A stretch of 64,000 bases of DNA, taken from NCBI GenBank assembly GCA_025506515.1, contig CM046452.1:73376615-73440614 (forward strand), written 5' to 3'. How positions within the stretch are numbered: the stretch's first letter is position 1; each line of letters opens with the position of its first letter. The position numbers and the translations under genes were made by a program. Shown here one piece after another: positions 21,484 to 33,183 of the stretch. Under the pieces are notes generated by a model, which searched no databases, was not told the DNA's origin, and saw nothing but the letters and a program-made list of their open reading frames with translations. Source of the stretch: Flaveria trinervia. Its lineage: Eukaryota > Streptophyta > Magnoliopsida > Asterales > Asteraceae.

Positions 21484-22737
21484 CTCTTTCATTCTCTCCT
21501 CCATCCAACTAACTCAAATCTAGACACGAAAATACGACATCCTTAAAAGTGCTCTAATATGATTAATCGGTCATTGTTTCCCATTTCCCTCAAGTAATAA
21601 TATAATGAATTGTTTATAAGAGAACATAACCAATAATTTTATGACATGCACTTAGTTAGAATGTTTGTTATGTAAAACTAATAAGAGTTACACATGCAAG
21701 TTTTCCCTTCAATGATGATACATTCGTATAATTCTGCTAACTCGTATCACTGTTTACATTGCTAAAAGATGTCATATGACTAAAAAACCGATACGTTTGC
21801 TTTCCCATTACTATGTAGAAATTGAATGCATTATTGATGACCAAAATAGTGACCATAAATATAGAAAAATGCCATCAACACTCCAATGGTTAAAAATGCT
21901 CAGTACCATTCTTATGCAGTCTGTGTAAAATGATGAAAAAACTATTTATTTTTTTCTCATTTGACTCCTTGAACCTCACTTCAATTATATAGTTTGGGAC
22001 TAAACACCAGAACACGAAATCTACACACAACTGTCCAATGGTCAACAATAACACACTAACAAAAATCAAATTTTACATCCAATGAATCCTATTATAACAG
22101 AAAAATAATCATAAAACATATTTTATACATAACTACATTACTACAATAAAAGACTTTTAGTTTAACTGTTTAAGCATGCAAAACGGGTTGTATTCACGGG
22201 TTAACAAGTACAATCCAACACTAACCTGAAAGTTTTACACAAACCCGAATACAACACGTACCCAAAAAACATGTCAGATATATGAACCCGGATACAACAT
22301 AGATATTCGTTGGTTGACGTAAAAACAAATTGCTCAACCCAAATTTTGTAATATTATATTTATTTTCCCATAGCAATACTTTATATAATTACTATCTTAC
22401 AACAAAAAGAAGACAATTTTATATAAGATAACTATAATTATGTTATTTAATTATATACATAAATAGGATATTTATCATGTAATTCAACCTTTTACACCTT
22501 TTTTACAAGTTATAACCACATGGTGAGAGTCACATACCAAGAAACAACGAACTGATTTCCTAGAAGATCACCATATATTATCACACTGTTAATGTTAATT
22601 GACATTTCTTCGAAGTTCAACCAAAGCAAACCCCAGATCATTTTGTGTTTCTCTCTCTAGAAGTTAGGCAAAAACGAAGACTTGATCATCATCGTCATCA
22701 TCGTTCAATGGGCAGAAGATAGCAAGCACCATCAATA
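21484..22737 (+). promoter_or_regulatory. upstream region and 5' UTR of the kinase gene
   Basis: AT-rich sequence without another gene. The last ~110 bp (ctctctctagaagttaggc, then repeated atcatcgtcatcat) look like a transcribed plant leader before the ATG at 22738. A definite TATA box was not assigned. Confidence 0.4.
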
Positions 22738-25700
22738 ATGGGAAATTGTATACCCTCTGCTGCAGATAATCAGTCTATCGTCTCCGTCAATCCAAGCACC
22801 ATCACTAAACCATCTTCCACTACAGGTTCCTTTCAGCCTTCTATCCTCGGTTGCTTTGTTGTTTTGCACATGGGTTTCTGCCCAATTCTTCATTTGTTGG
22901 TAGAATTGTTTGTTAGATGTTTTCCCAATTTGGGGATTTCTAATTCGAGCTAAAACCCAAGTTATTTGATTCGATTTTGATGGAGTGATGATTGTTTAGG
23001 GAGTTTAATTGGTACGACTAATCTTTCTTTCTTCATGTGTGACATGGGTTTCTGCCCAATTCTTCATTCATTGGTAGATTGTTGATGTTTTCCCAATTTG
23101 GGGATTTCTAATTTGAGCTAAAACCCAAGTTATTTGATTCATTTTGATGGGGTGATGATTGTTTAGGGACATCAATTGGTACGAGTAATGGTGTTGGAAC
23201 CTCTGGCACCAGTAGTAGCACCGGCCATAGCCGGTTTTCTGGGGATATTTCTCCGACCGGGGAGGTGTTGCCCGCGGCGGATTTGAAGGTTTATACGTAT
23301 ACAGATTTGAAGGCTTGCGCTCGAAACTTTAAGTCGGATATGGTTTTGGGTGTAGGAGGTTTTGGGACTGTGTACAAGGGTTGGGTGGATGAGAAGACAT
23401 TGTTGCCCTCCAAGAATGGTACTGGAGTCATGGTGGCCATCAAGAAATTGAATCATGAAAGTGTTCAAGGGTTTCAAGAATGGCAGGTATGTGTGTATCT
23501 TTCTCTGTTGCAGCTTGTTGATTTTTATGTGATATTCAGTTTTTATACGATACCATTAACATACCTAGTACGTTCTAGTATTCTACGGTTCTACCCATGG
23601 CAAAACTACCGAAGGGTTTGGGGAGGGTGGGTTGTAGGCAAAACTTACTAGAGAGGCTGCTTCTGGCGAGACCCTCGGCTCCACTGAACACAAATAAGGA
23701 GTGAACACAATACTCCACATGACAATCGGTATACAATATATCACTAGAAACACACACTAGCAATACTCGATCAGACAACACATACTAAGCCATCAATATA
23801 TAGTAGTAAACAAAGGCATACAATGAACAACAATATATAAGGATGAATAACTATACAAATGTCAACAAGAAGCACAAGATGGACAACAATATACCATGAT
23901 CAAGAAGAAGCAAATAGTGACACTAAGCTAGTGACAATAAGCAATCAAGTACTAACACACAATGGCTACTAGATAAGACCCATAAAAGACACATCTAAGC
24001 CCTACTTTAGACGTCTTTAACCTTAATCCTACGATTTCACATACTCCTATCTTGGTTGTTCTATAGGATGAGATGCTTATACTTAGGTACCGTGGTTTAG
24101 TTGACTATAATTATTATATGCTGAAACTATGGTAGTTTTGAAAAAGCTAACATGGATAAACACAATTCTTGATAGTTGGATGGATCTAGTAAAAAATGTT
24201 AAAATGTGAACTTGTGATGGTATTTGTTGAACTTTGTTAAATGTTTGGTTAAATAGAATGTTTCCATCAAGTGTATGTTTCCATCTTGTTTCGGGTTGCT
24301 GAGAGTGGCTTGTTGGAATAAAATTGCAGTCCGAAGTGAACTTTTTGGGAAGGCTTTCTCATCCTAACGTGGTGAAGCTTCTTGGGTACTGCAGGGAAGA
24401 TAGAGACCTTCTACTTGTATATGAGTTCATGCAGAAGGGAAGCTTGGAAAACCATTTGTTTAGACGTAAGTAACAAGACAAAGCGTATGAGTCAAAACTG
24501 TAACATATATAATTACTTGATCATTGAAAAGTAGTCGGGTTGTGCAGGAGGTTCTGCGGTTCAGCCACTTTCTTGGAATTTACGGCTCAAAATAGCCATA
24601 GGTGCAGCTCGGGGGCTAGCTTTTTTACATTCTTCAGATGACAATGTCATTTACAGAGATATTAAGGCCTCAAATATATTGCTTGATGGGGTGAGAATTT
24701 CATATATTATCTTATTTTTACTCTGGTGATTTTCTTGATCATTGATTATTATTATTTTGACTCTTTGTAGAACTACAATGCAAAAATTTCAGATTTTGGG
24801 TTGGCAAAATTGGGTCCTTCGGGTGGAGTGTCACATGTAACAACAAGGATCATGGGGACGTATGGTTATGCTGCTCCCGAGTACATTGCTACAGGTGACC
24901 TCTCTATTTTAAGTGCTGATGTTTTTGGTGTTGAACTATTTTCTTATTTGGCGTCTATGTGTCAATGGAATATAAGGAGGAATGGAGGATGATATAAGCA
25001 TGCCATTCATATGCTTGGCAACCATGAAAAATGATATGGCATATTAATTATATTCTTTAATAAGTGAATTATGAATCATTGTATTAGACACTTTGAACCA
25101 AAGTAATTATCATTCTTGAAACATTTTTAAAGAAAAGAAAAATACTTTTACTTGCAACAATGTTGTAAAAATCGCTAGGCGCTAGTCGGGCAGCAAGGTA
25201 CCGACTATGAATTAATCGGTTTGGAGATTTTATATGTATTTTTTTATAAATTATATATATAGTTAAGATTAGTGTACTTCAAACATAATAACTAAAAATA
25301 AAAATAACATTTAGTACTTCAAAGATAAAATAGAATAAAACATTCAAAGATCAAATGGTTTATAATTGAGTAAATGGGTCAGATTTTATAAGTTAATGGG
25401 AGGATGATTGCAGGTGGAGGTCGACTTTTAGGGGCTGGTCAATGTGTTGTTAATGTCGGCTAGGTTTAAAATTGAGTAAATGGGTTAAGATTTATAAGTT
25501 AAAAAGCACAAATATTTGTGTTGACCGACTTTGACCGCCTAGGAAAACTGCTCCGATTACTACCGAATACCAATTAGTGCCGATTCTTGTCCCCTAGGAC
25601 CGATTACTGATTTTTTTGTACTGATTAGCTGAAATCGACTAGGTATTGGGCCGACTACCGATTAATCGGCTGCCTAGGCCGATTTTTACAACACTGACTT

Positions 25701-26509
25701 GCAAAACATTTAACATTTTTGCCCAAAATTTCTAGCCTAAACCTTCAAGGGTTGGCACAATTCTTGAAAAATACTTCTACTTGAATGATGATTATCCATA
25801 GAAACGTTGGGTTATTTGTCAAATATTATTGAATTTAAATCTTGTTCACAAAAGTCACAACAAGAACTTGTTTTGATCACTGAGTTAATTTTATGTTGTG
25901 CTAGATATCAAATGAAAGTGGGTTTAATATTTGCTATATGTCCATTCACACACTCATGGTAGCGAATTCTATTTATTTTAGCAAGCATATCTACTACATG
26001 TTGCAAGTTGGGTGGGTAGCTGGTCAAAAGGATAAAGTTTTAGAACGGGTCAAAACCATTCGGGTTGACTCTTAAACACCTTTTTTACTTTCTATTTCGT
26101 TTGAAAATAAATAATATTAAATGAGCAAAGCCTATGTAGACATGGTCTTCAGTGCATTTATGGTAATGTTACACCAAAAAGTGCAGGCCATTTATACGTG
26201 AAGAGCGATGTTTACGGATTTGGGGTTGTGCTGCTAGAAATGATGACTGGTCTACGGGCACTTGACACAAGAAGGGCCAGTCCACAGAGTAACTTGGTAG
26301 AGTGGGCAAAACCGTTGCTACCAAACAAGAAGAAGTTAAAATCATTAATGGATGCAAGGTTAGAAGGCCAATATTCGAGTAAAGGGGTAATATTATTTGC
26401 TCAACTCGTCCTTCATTGTCTAGAACAAGAACCACGAAAGCGGCCCGCCATGAAAGAAGTGGTGGAGGTTTTGGAGCAGATATATGGTATGAAGGTCAAA
26501 GCCACATGA
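22738..26509 (+). CDS. receptor-like cytoplasmic kinase, subfamily VII (PBL/PIX-like), six exons
   Basis: A Ser/Thr kinase of the PBS1-like group, which relays signals from plasma-membrane receptors in immunity and growth. Exons 22738-22825, 23167-23486, 24330-24465, 24548-24690, 24771-24894 and 26187-26509 all have GT...AG introns and join in frame to 377 residues ending in TGA. MGNC at the start is a myristoylation/palmitoylation-type membrane anchor (Gly2, Cys4). A Ser/Thr/Gly-rich linker precedes the kinase domain (about 75-360): GVGGFGTVYKG at 91-101, Lys122 in VAIKK, Glu138, VIYRDIKASNILL (Asp219, an RD kinase), SDFGLAK (Asp237), GTYGYAAPE (Glu266). All core residues are present, so the gene looks functional. 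The insert after the Lys region (SKNGTG) is typical of this subfamily. Start choice is fixed by the anchor motif. Confidence 0.93.
22866..23190. repeat. tandem duplication across intron 1 and the start of exon 2
   Basis: The stretch from cacatgggtttctgcccaat to attggtacg occurs twice, at about 22866-23015 and 23042-23190, roughly 90% identical by eye. Each copy ends with the same 3' splice context, gattgtttag followed by ggga. Only the second copy continues into the coding exon. Confidence 0.85.
23582..23680 (-). repeat. SINE-like fragment (Au-SINE type 3' half) in intron 2
   Basis: On the - strand it contains GGTCTCGCCAGAAGCAGCCT, CTCTA, then CCCACCCTCCCCAAACCC and CATGGGTAGAACC. This matches my memory of the conserved 3' half of the Au SINE family found across plants. 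The tRNA-related head was not seen, so the copy is probably truncated. Confidence 0.5.
25158..25696. mobile_element. hAT-type MITE (539 bp) in the last intron of the kinase gene
   Basis: The left end is CAATGTTGTAAAAATCG and the right end, inverted, is CAGTGTTGTAAAAATCG: 17-bp terminal inverted repeats with one mismatch. It is flanked by an exact 8-bp duplication ACTTGCAA (25150-25157 and 25697-25704). Subterminal parts contain repeated ccgactaccgatt-type motifs. The interior is AT-rich and non-coding. Confidence 0.9.
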
Positions 26510-27497
26510 ACAACCTTACTTTCTTCATACCATTTCTTTTAACTTCATAAATTCTTCTTTTTTATTTTATTTTAAATTTACTGTAGCATGGTTTCATTTT
26601 TTATTTATTTTAGGGTTACGACCGTCATAGCCCTTGACCCGACGCGAAAGCTGTGTCTGTCACACTGCATAGGCAGTTTTGTATGATTGTATGGTTGATA
26701 TATATATTTTTTGGAACTTTACTTTTGTATATGCATTCTTGTGAATGGACTATACATGTGGTTACTTCAAGTGTGTGAATATTTGTAATGATATTCATTC
26801 CTTTTGCTTGTACTTATAGTGTTGTGATGAGGGTCCATTGTTGTAATCCTCATCATTATTTGTGAGTTTGTTTTGTGGATGAAGCTTAAGGGGCTTAATC
26901 AAGTTTTGTGTCATTTAGCTTTTCCTGTTCATTCTATATATTTTTTTAATTGTTGTGTGGTTCAAGATTGATTGGTACCCAAGTATTGAATCTAATCTTG
27001 TCACTTTTATACTGAGATGGATGAAATTGGTTTACAATAATCCATATTTATAACCCTAATAATCTTGACCTACAAGCAACCATATTAGACTCATATACAA
27101 CTAACTTTCTAGTTCGTGAGTATGGCGTTATTACCTCTAATTAGACTCGTAACAAGTAACTATCATCCCCTAATCTTGTGACGCTAATTAAAATGTTGGA
27201 AAGTGATTAGGATAGAGTGATAACATTTTAAGATGCGGAGGAAGAAAGGGAGGTTTTGGCCTTTTGGGTGAGGTATCTGAAATACTAAATTTGTGTTACC
27301 TTTGTCCATTTTGTTAGCTTCAATTACACACATTCCGTAAGATATTGTTTACAACATAATGTTATGCATAGCAGTAATATTAATATTAATGGTATGTTGA
27401 AAGTCGTTTAGTTTTAACTTTAATTACATCATCTATATTATCTTATATTTTGCTAAGTTTCAAAACATATAGTAGGGACATTTCTTGTGTATTATAA

Positions 27498-27625
27498 TTT
27501 TGATATGTATGATATTTCATTTGATAACGTATTAAATAATAATTTGATATGTATGACATGTCATTTAATAACATATTAGATAATAATTTGATATGTATGA
27601 CATTTCATTGAATAACATATTAAAA
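27498..27625. repeat. three tandem copies of a 44-45 bp AT-rich unit
   Basis: Copies start at about 27498, 27543 and 27587 with tttgatatgtatga, followed by tttcatttgataac-type sequence, and differ by a few bases. Confidence 0.8.
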
Positions 27626-27731
27626 TAAATGTACCCAACTTTTTTATATTTTGTGAGTTTTGGATGGCAAACATAGACTAGGGTTTTTAACGAATTTATG
27701 GATAGGATGTTGGACTACTTAAGACTCACGT

Positions 27732-27761
27732 CCTAGGTCGGTGGCAAACCAACGACCTAGG
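27732..27761. other. 30-bp perfect-arm hairpin
   Basis: CCTAGGTCG (27732-27740) and CGACCTAGG (27753-27761) are exact inverted repeats. The 12-base centre gtggcaaaccaa can extend the stem through TGG/CCA after one mismatch. Confidence 0.7.
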
Positions 27762-28140
27762 GTTTTTAATTATTAAATCATTTACCATTTCATTTTGTTT
27801 TTCAGGTGGTGTATCCAAATTAATATGTAGCATACATTCATCAAACCAGTCTAAGCTCATGCTACAACAGTTGTTTCCCCTAAATATTTTCCTAATACAC
27901 GACAACACCATCGTGGTCTTTAAGCACATGCTACAACGGTTGTAACTAAAATTGGAAATGTAAAAGAAATATTCAGCTACTTTGATAATACTTATTAGGT
28001 CGTGCTAAAGTGATATGTTAGTTATGTTAGCCAATTAGTTTGGAAACTGCACAACACGAAATGTGTTACGTATGCATGAGACTATCATGCAGAAATTTTG
28101 TTAATGTGGCTTTTGTATCTATTTGTGGTATCTTTTGTTA

Positions 28141-28895
28141 GACCCAACCTCCCGTTTTGCTGAGCTCTCTTTCCCTAATCATGTTTGCAAACTAAACAAA
28201 GCAATTTATGGTCTTCGTCAAGCTTCTTGAGCTTGGTATGATGAACTAAAGTCTTATATCATCCCAATTTTCTTTAAATTGTTCATATCCGACACATCTC
28301 TCTTCATCAAACATCTTCAAGTGAACCTATTTTTCTACTTGTGTATGTCGATGACATAATTCCCTCATGCCCTAATCAACATATCATGAATTCCTTCATC
28401 TCCTCCTTTGCTAGTTCTCTCTTAAAGACCTTGGCAACTTATCCTACTTTCTTGAAGTTAAAGTAATTCATAACAAGCAGGGTATTTTCCTATCTTAAAC
28501 CAAATACATTCAAGATATTTTATCAAAAGTAATATGAGTAATTGTAAACCGACGTCTACTCCAATGTCTTGCTCGACCATCCTTACCCCATTGGATGGGT
28601 CACCCAACCCATTGATTATCATACTATTGTAGGAAGTTTACAATATATAGCATTGACGCGACCAAACGTGGCATTCGGTAACTCTAGTCTTTCACTCCCG
28701 AATGAAACACTTAGCATTGGACTTTCACTTTATGTGTGAGAAAGTTCAACAAGGCACTCTTCCTATAACTCACATAATAGGAGATGACCAACTCGCCAAT
28801 GCTCTCACAAAGCCTCTCCACAAGCAAAGACATCAGCTTCTACTACCTAAGATTGGATTTCTCTCACGACCGTACATCTTGCAGGACAGAAGGAT
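28141..28895 (+). pseudogene. Ty1/copia pol remnant (RT and end of RNase H)
   Basis: Frames in this stretch read NHVCKLNKAIYGLRQAS, a stop, AWYDELKSY and later KDLGNLSYFLEVKVI and TKYIQDIL: the thumb/connection part of copia RT. The YVDD box region is present but broken near 28345. After a deletion near 28690 it jumps to the extreme C-terminus, MKHLALDFHFMCEKVQQGTL and ANALTKPLHKQRH. Several stops and an internal deletion of most of RNase H show that it is an old relic. Confidence 0.8.
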
Positions 28896-29095
28896 GTTAG
28901 ACCCAAAAATCGCCCGCTCGATAAACCGGGTTTCCGCTCAGCGATTTAAATTTGAATTGTGTAACTGCTCTTTTAATTTCTTATTAATTTTGGTATTTAT
29001 TGTTTGCTTATTCTTAGGGATTGATAGCTTGTATTTAGAATGTAATTGTATTTCCTTGTTGTATACAATCTTCTCTTTCTCAATGAAAATAAACA
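28895..29095 (+). repeat. probable 3' LTR of the copia remnant
   Basis: Begins TGTTAGACCC just after the pol remnant and ends near ...aataaaca with TG...CA borders, about 200 bp. The last part (tgtatacaatcttctctttc) looks like a copia R/U5 region. No second LTR or target duplication was found. Confidence 0.45.
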
Positions 29096-30299
29096 ATTGA
29101 GTTTAATATTTCTTGTAGCTTTAATATACAATATGATATCAAACATATTAACTTTAAAAAGACATGGAAGAATTACATAAGAATGTTTAAAAAACAAAAA
29201 AATAATGTAAATTCATGAAACCTAAAGATCCTATCCCGTCGCAAAATGTTGGTTCCCACTAGTTTTAGTATAGTATGTCTTCTAAATTACTTGTAGCATT
29301 GTCTAAGAAATATAAAATGCATTTTACAAATTTTAAGAGTGCTTATAATTCAATTTAATAATATAATCTATACATATACAACAAATTTTTGTATAATTTG
29401 TGATCGTTTTACACTTTAATCCTTTTAAATCAAACATAAATTCATCAATGAACATAAACACGATATGAATTCATTTAAGTACCATACTCTGTTTTATTAG
29501 TTACATCCTACGAATCAAATGATGCTTAGATTTGTTGATCGACTTTTTGTTCTTTTAATTGCTTATCCTGATTGAATTATAAATTGAATATTTGAGTTTT
29601 ACAACTAGAAGCTGATTAGACTGCAGGTCAACCATTTGTTTTCTTTTCATCAATTTTTTTATTTTCTTACTTGCTAGATCATGTTATAGTAGTTATGAGT
29701 CAAATGTTTTTTTTCATGATTTTATGTCGTTTTTGTCATTTCAGTACTCGTGTTTTATTTTTTGATGTTTCAGTATCCGTGTTTCAAAAAAATAGCCGAA
29801 ACAATCATTACATCCAAATCTCTAGATAATGTCCGCCACCTCTAGGTGCAAAATCATCATTTCTTTAATTGCTATTTACGTCCCTGATTTTACATCACTT
29901 TTGTTATTTTGGTACTCACAATCAATCATATTTATGTTTATCATTTCTTCTTTTTTAGCACAATCCATCCAACTCTGCAAATGTTTGTAATTTCCCTTCA
30001 GTTTATTCATATGCATATATTCTTATATCATCGATAACACACACACATGTATATATGATCTCTATCTGTTATGTGATTCATCAGAGTTAGTAATGACACA
30101 TGCCAATGATCATAATCTTTGAGCCCTCTAGATTAAAATACCCTTATTATGTTACGATATGTTTTTGTTTTAGGATTTATCAGTGTTTTATCAAGTTATT
30201 AAAGTTAATATTGTTGTAAATAAACTTTTTTATAATGTAATATATTATGGTATAAATAAGTTTCTTATTTTGTAATCCACGGCATCACGCAAGCGTGAA
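29096..30299. other. AT-rich spacer with one dispersed repeat
   Basis: No gene seen. 29700-29960 is a member of a dispersed repeat that recurs inverted at 50190-50420 (listed separately). Confidence 0.5.
29710..29945 (+). repeat. dispersed repeat, copy A
   Basis: Contains catttcagtactcgtgttt, gtttcagtatccgtgtttca and gcaaaatcatcatttcttt. The reverse complement of 50195-50410 aligns with it over about 220 bp with many mismatches. Confidence 0.65.
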
Positions 30300-30990
30300 T
30301 GTCACACTCCAGAACTCGCAGCGGAAAGTCATGTATGTGGTGTTAACGGAAGTTGGAGTTATTCCAACGATTATAGTTAAACGCAAATGATTTAATAGTT
30401 GATTACAAAAGAACCGATCTTTAAACGCTTTTCAAACATAACATAGTGATAAACAATTAAATTTACAACCACATTGTTAGTCAAAACAACGACATTCCTT
30501 TATTAGATATCACTACTTGTAAACAACCGACATGTTTGACCCTCCAAAGACACATTCCAATAATTCCGAACAAAGCTACCTTAACCATGAAAAACCTGAA
30601 AGATAATAATAGTCAATATAAAGTTGGTGAGCATTCGGGGTTGTTAAATCTTACAAACATTGGTTTTTCAAGATGATAATGTAGCGGAAATAATATACTT
30701 AACATAGACTAGCTAGGTACTATAATTAATTCAGGTTATAAGTTTATAATCAAGTCAAGAAACACGTTGTTAGCCCACAACAGTCCAAACATATTAAATC
30801 CCTCGCTACAACCTGATAAGTGCGACTGGTCGCGAGATCGGGTTATCTAACCCAATGATCTACCAATATAGTTTGCGGCCTCTCCGAGGTAATGATTGTG
30901 GGGGGATTTTGGGACTCAACGGTATACACTTATACTCTTGACCCAACTTATACCTTCATAACATATTATTAGTCTTGTTTTACCATCATA
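30300..30990 (-). repeat. truncated gypsy-type LTR
   Basis: The left border TGTCACACTCC at 30300 followed by gcagcggaaagtc resembles the ends of the other gypsy LTRs here (for example at 46845). Typical LTR interior phrases follow (agttggtgagcattc; gatcgggttatctaacccaa). The other LTR end is missing: the sequence passes into a long (TA)n tract near 30990. Confidence 0.55.
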
Positions 30991-31029
30991 TATAACACAT
31001 ATATATATGTGGTTATATATATATGTATA

Positions 31030-31076
<47 letters not shown>

Positions 31077-31152
31077 TTATATGTATAGATATATGTGTTA
31101 TATATTATAGATATTATATATATATTATGTGTGTGTATGTATATATAATATA
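30990..31152. repeat. (TA)n microsatellite, about 160 bp
   Basis: Nearly uninterrupted TA/TATG dinucleotides. It forms the left flank of the TIR element that starts at about 31153. Confidence 0.95.
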
Positions 31153-32301
31153 TGTAGGGAAGGTTCAAAAGAAAAACTATGTTTTATAAAAAACTAAGAA
31201 AATCTTTTATAATCATGATTGTTTGATCATGGTTAAGATTAATTGATGGTATTTTTGTAAAATGACTAAAATTTATGGGTTCATTAATGGTGTCTAAGGG
31301 TAAAATGGATACATTACAAAAATTAAATTTTATAACTTCCGGATTTAAAAAACAAAACTACTTAATGATCTTATACTCTCTTTCTATATCTATCTCTCTT
31401 TTTCATAGCTCACATTACACCAACATTTTACAAAACCAGATACAAAATCATTCATATAAAAAAGTAAAAGCCAAAAGAAGACGATTAGAAAAGAATGTGA
31501 ATTACATATTATATAACTTTTTGTACAATTTAAAAAATGCAGAAGCATGTTACATAAGAAGAAAAGAAGGTTTAGTTAAATAACGTTAACATGAACAAAT
31601 AAACAACAAAACTAAAATTTGATTAGCATAGCTAGTTCACCATATGGTAATATATGTTTAAGATATTGTGAAATAAACATGTAATTTGAACAAAAAGAAC
31701 TAAGATGGAAAAGATGGGAAGATGAGTAAAAACTTTAAAACTGTAAGTTTTGATTACGTATATGTAACTTAAATATGTAGACACTGTGGGGTACGTATAG
31801 TAAACAATACTTTATATACATAACTCAGAGGTATATATATGTATCCCAAAATGAGAACAAATGCAACTTAAAACATCATGTTGATATCTTCAGCTTCTAA
31901 TATCCCATGATAGCTTTTGTTACGTAGATACATATATGTAACTCATACTTGTATGTGTAACTGTAGAAAAAACCTTTAGTTATCCCACATTCTAAAGAAA
32001 CACTTACTCCCATATCATAGTATCTTCACTTAGTCTAACAACTTAGACTTTTTTACATAATTACATATATGAACACATATGTAAACATCATTAACAGATT
32101 CTGTTAGGGGTGTAATTTCTTCTAATCTTTCTCTTGATCTTTCTTAGCCCACGTGATCCACGTATCAAATATTATCACTTTTATCAATTGAAGCAAACAA
32201 ACAATGGTTCTCTCACGTTACACAGTTTCATCTAACCTGCAAAGACCTGATCGTTATTTAATTGAAAAACCCTTCAACCTGATTTGCACTTTGATGAGAA
32301 C

Positions 32302-33100
32302 TGTATAAGGATTCCTTGAGTCTGATGCAATGCAACCAAAACAAACTGCCTAAGTGTTTCAGCAACATGCACTAAGTACTGAAGTGAAGAATGCTTCGGA
32401 AGAATTACACAAAGCATTAGAAAATACTCTAAGTGTAATATCTTCCGAAGCCAAGACCAATATCTTCCGAAGCCTAACATGAAGTCTTCCGAAGCTTGAA
32501 GAGACAAAGTCTTCCGAAGCTTCAACCTAAAGACAGATTTCTTCCGAAGACTTTTAGTACACATGCTTTATCTGATGTACTGTTCCATAAAGCACCTTTT
32601 CCGCTGCGTCTCTGATAAGTCACCAACTTACAAGAGTTGGTGAAAAGGTCCATGCTTTTGGTAACTGTACATTGAGGTCTTGAGTCTGAAACTTTCCACT
32701 TTATGTACTTTATCCTTTTTGTAATGTATAAGGATGTGAGCTATGGCATGTCATAGTCACAAGGTCAAAAGCAGATATGCCTTTTGATCCTACAATTGAT
32801 TTTGTTAGTGTCTAGTCAATTGTATCCAGCTGGCTTTCATAGTATAGCCGGCTGTAGGTTGTAGTATAAGTATTCCAAGTTCTTGTATCTTTCGGTAATG
32901 CTTTGTAACACTTGTAAAAGAACTTGAGAAAGCAATATACTGCTACCTTGAAAACTATACTCTCTTGTTCTGTCTCTTGCTTTACTTGTGTTCTCTGCAT
33001 CACCTTTGGTTACCTAGTTCACTGTTTGATTAACGTTTAGTTAATCTCCTCATTGTGTTGTTGTGTTGTAATTGTGTTCAAGCCCTTGAACGATCCTGCA
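32302..33100 (+). repeat. 5' LTR of the SIRE-type copia element
   Basis: 799 bp, TG...CA, ending cgatcctgca directly before the primer-binding site. It differs from the 3' LTR at 43941-44731 mainly by small indels (near the first bases, near 32330, 32548, 32770 and 32892). It contains six CTTCCGAAG/CTTCGGAAG motifs between 32393 and 32552. Confidence 0.92.
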
Positions 33101-33114
33101 ATTGGTATCAGAGC
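33101..33114 (+). other. primer-binding site of the SIRE-type element
   Basis: attggtatcagagc follows the LTR end immediately and matches the complement of the initiator tRNA-Met 3' end. Confidence 0.9.
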
Positions 33115-33183
33115 TTTCAGGCTCGTGATATAAGATCTAACCATCTTAAGATCCCTCACACACACAAAAACTAAACTTTTCAA

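Larger units (their letters stand above)
26510..28140. other. 3' flank of the kinase gene and spacer
   Basis: The first few hundred bases probably hold the 3' UTR. Beyond that there is no gene; the notable structures are a 44-bp tandem repeat at 27498 and a hairpin at 27732, listed separately. Confidence 0.5.

Noticed and set aside
23575..23781. ORF on the - strand in kinase intron 2
   Set aside because: Overlaps the SINE-like fragment and has no conserved protein motif.
31007..31189. 60-codon Tyr/Ile-rich ORF
   Set aside because: Pure product of the (TA)n microsatellite.
32274..32564. ORFs on the - strand at 32274-32564 and 43885-44154
   Set aside because: Both are the same LTR read backwards; no codon signal.
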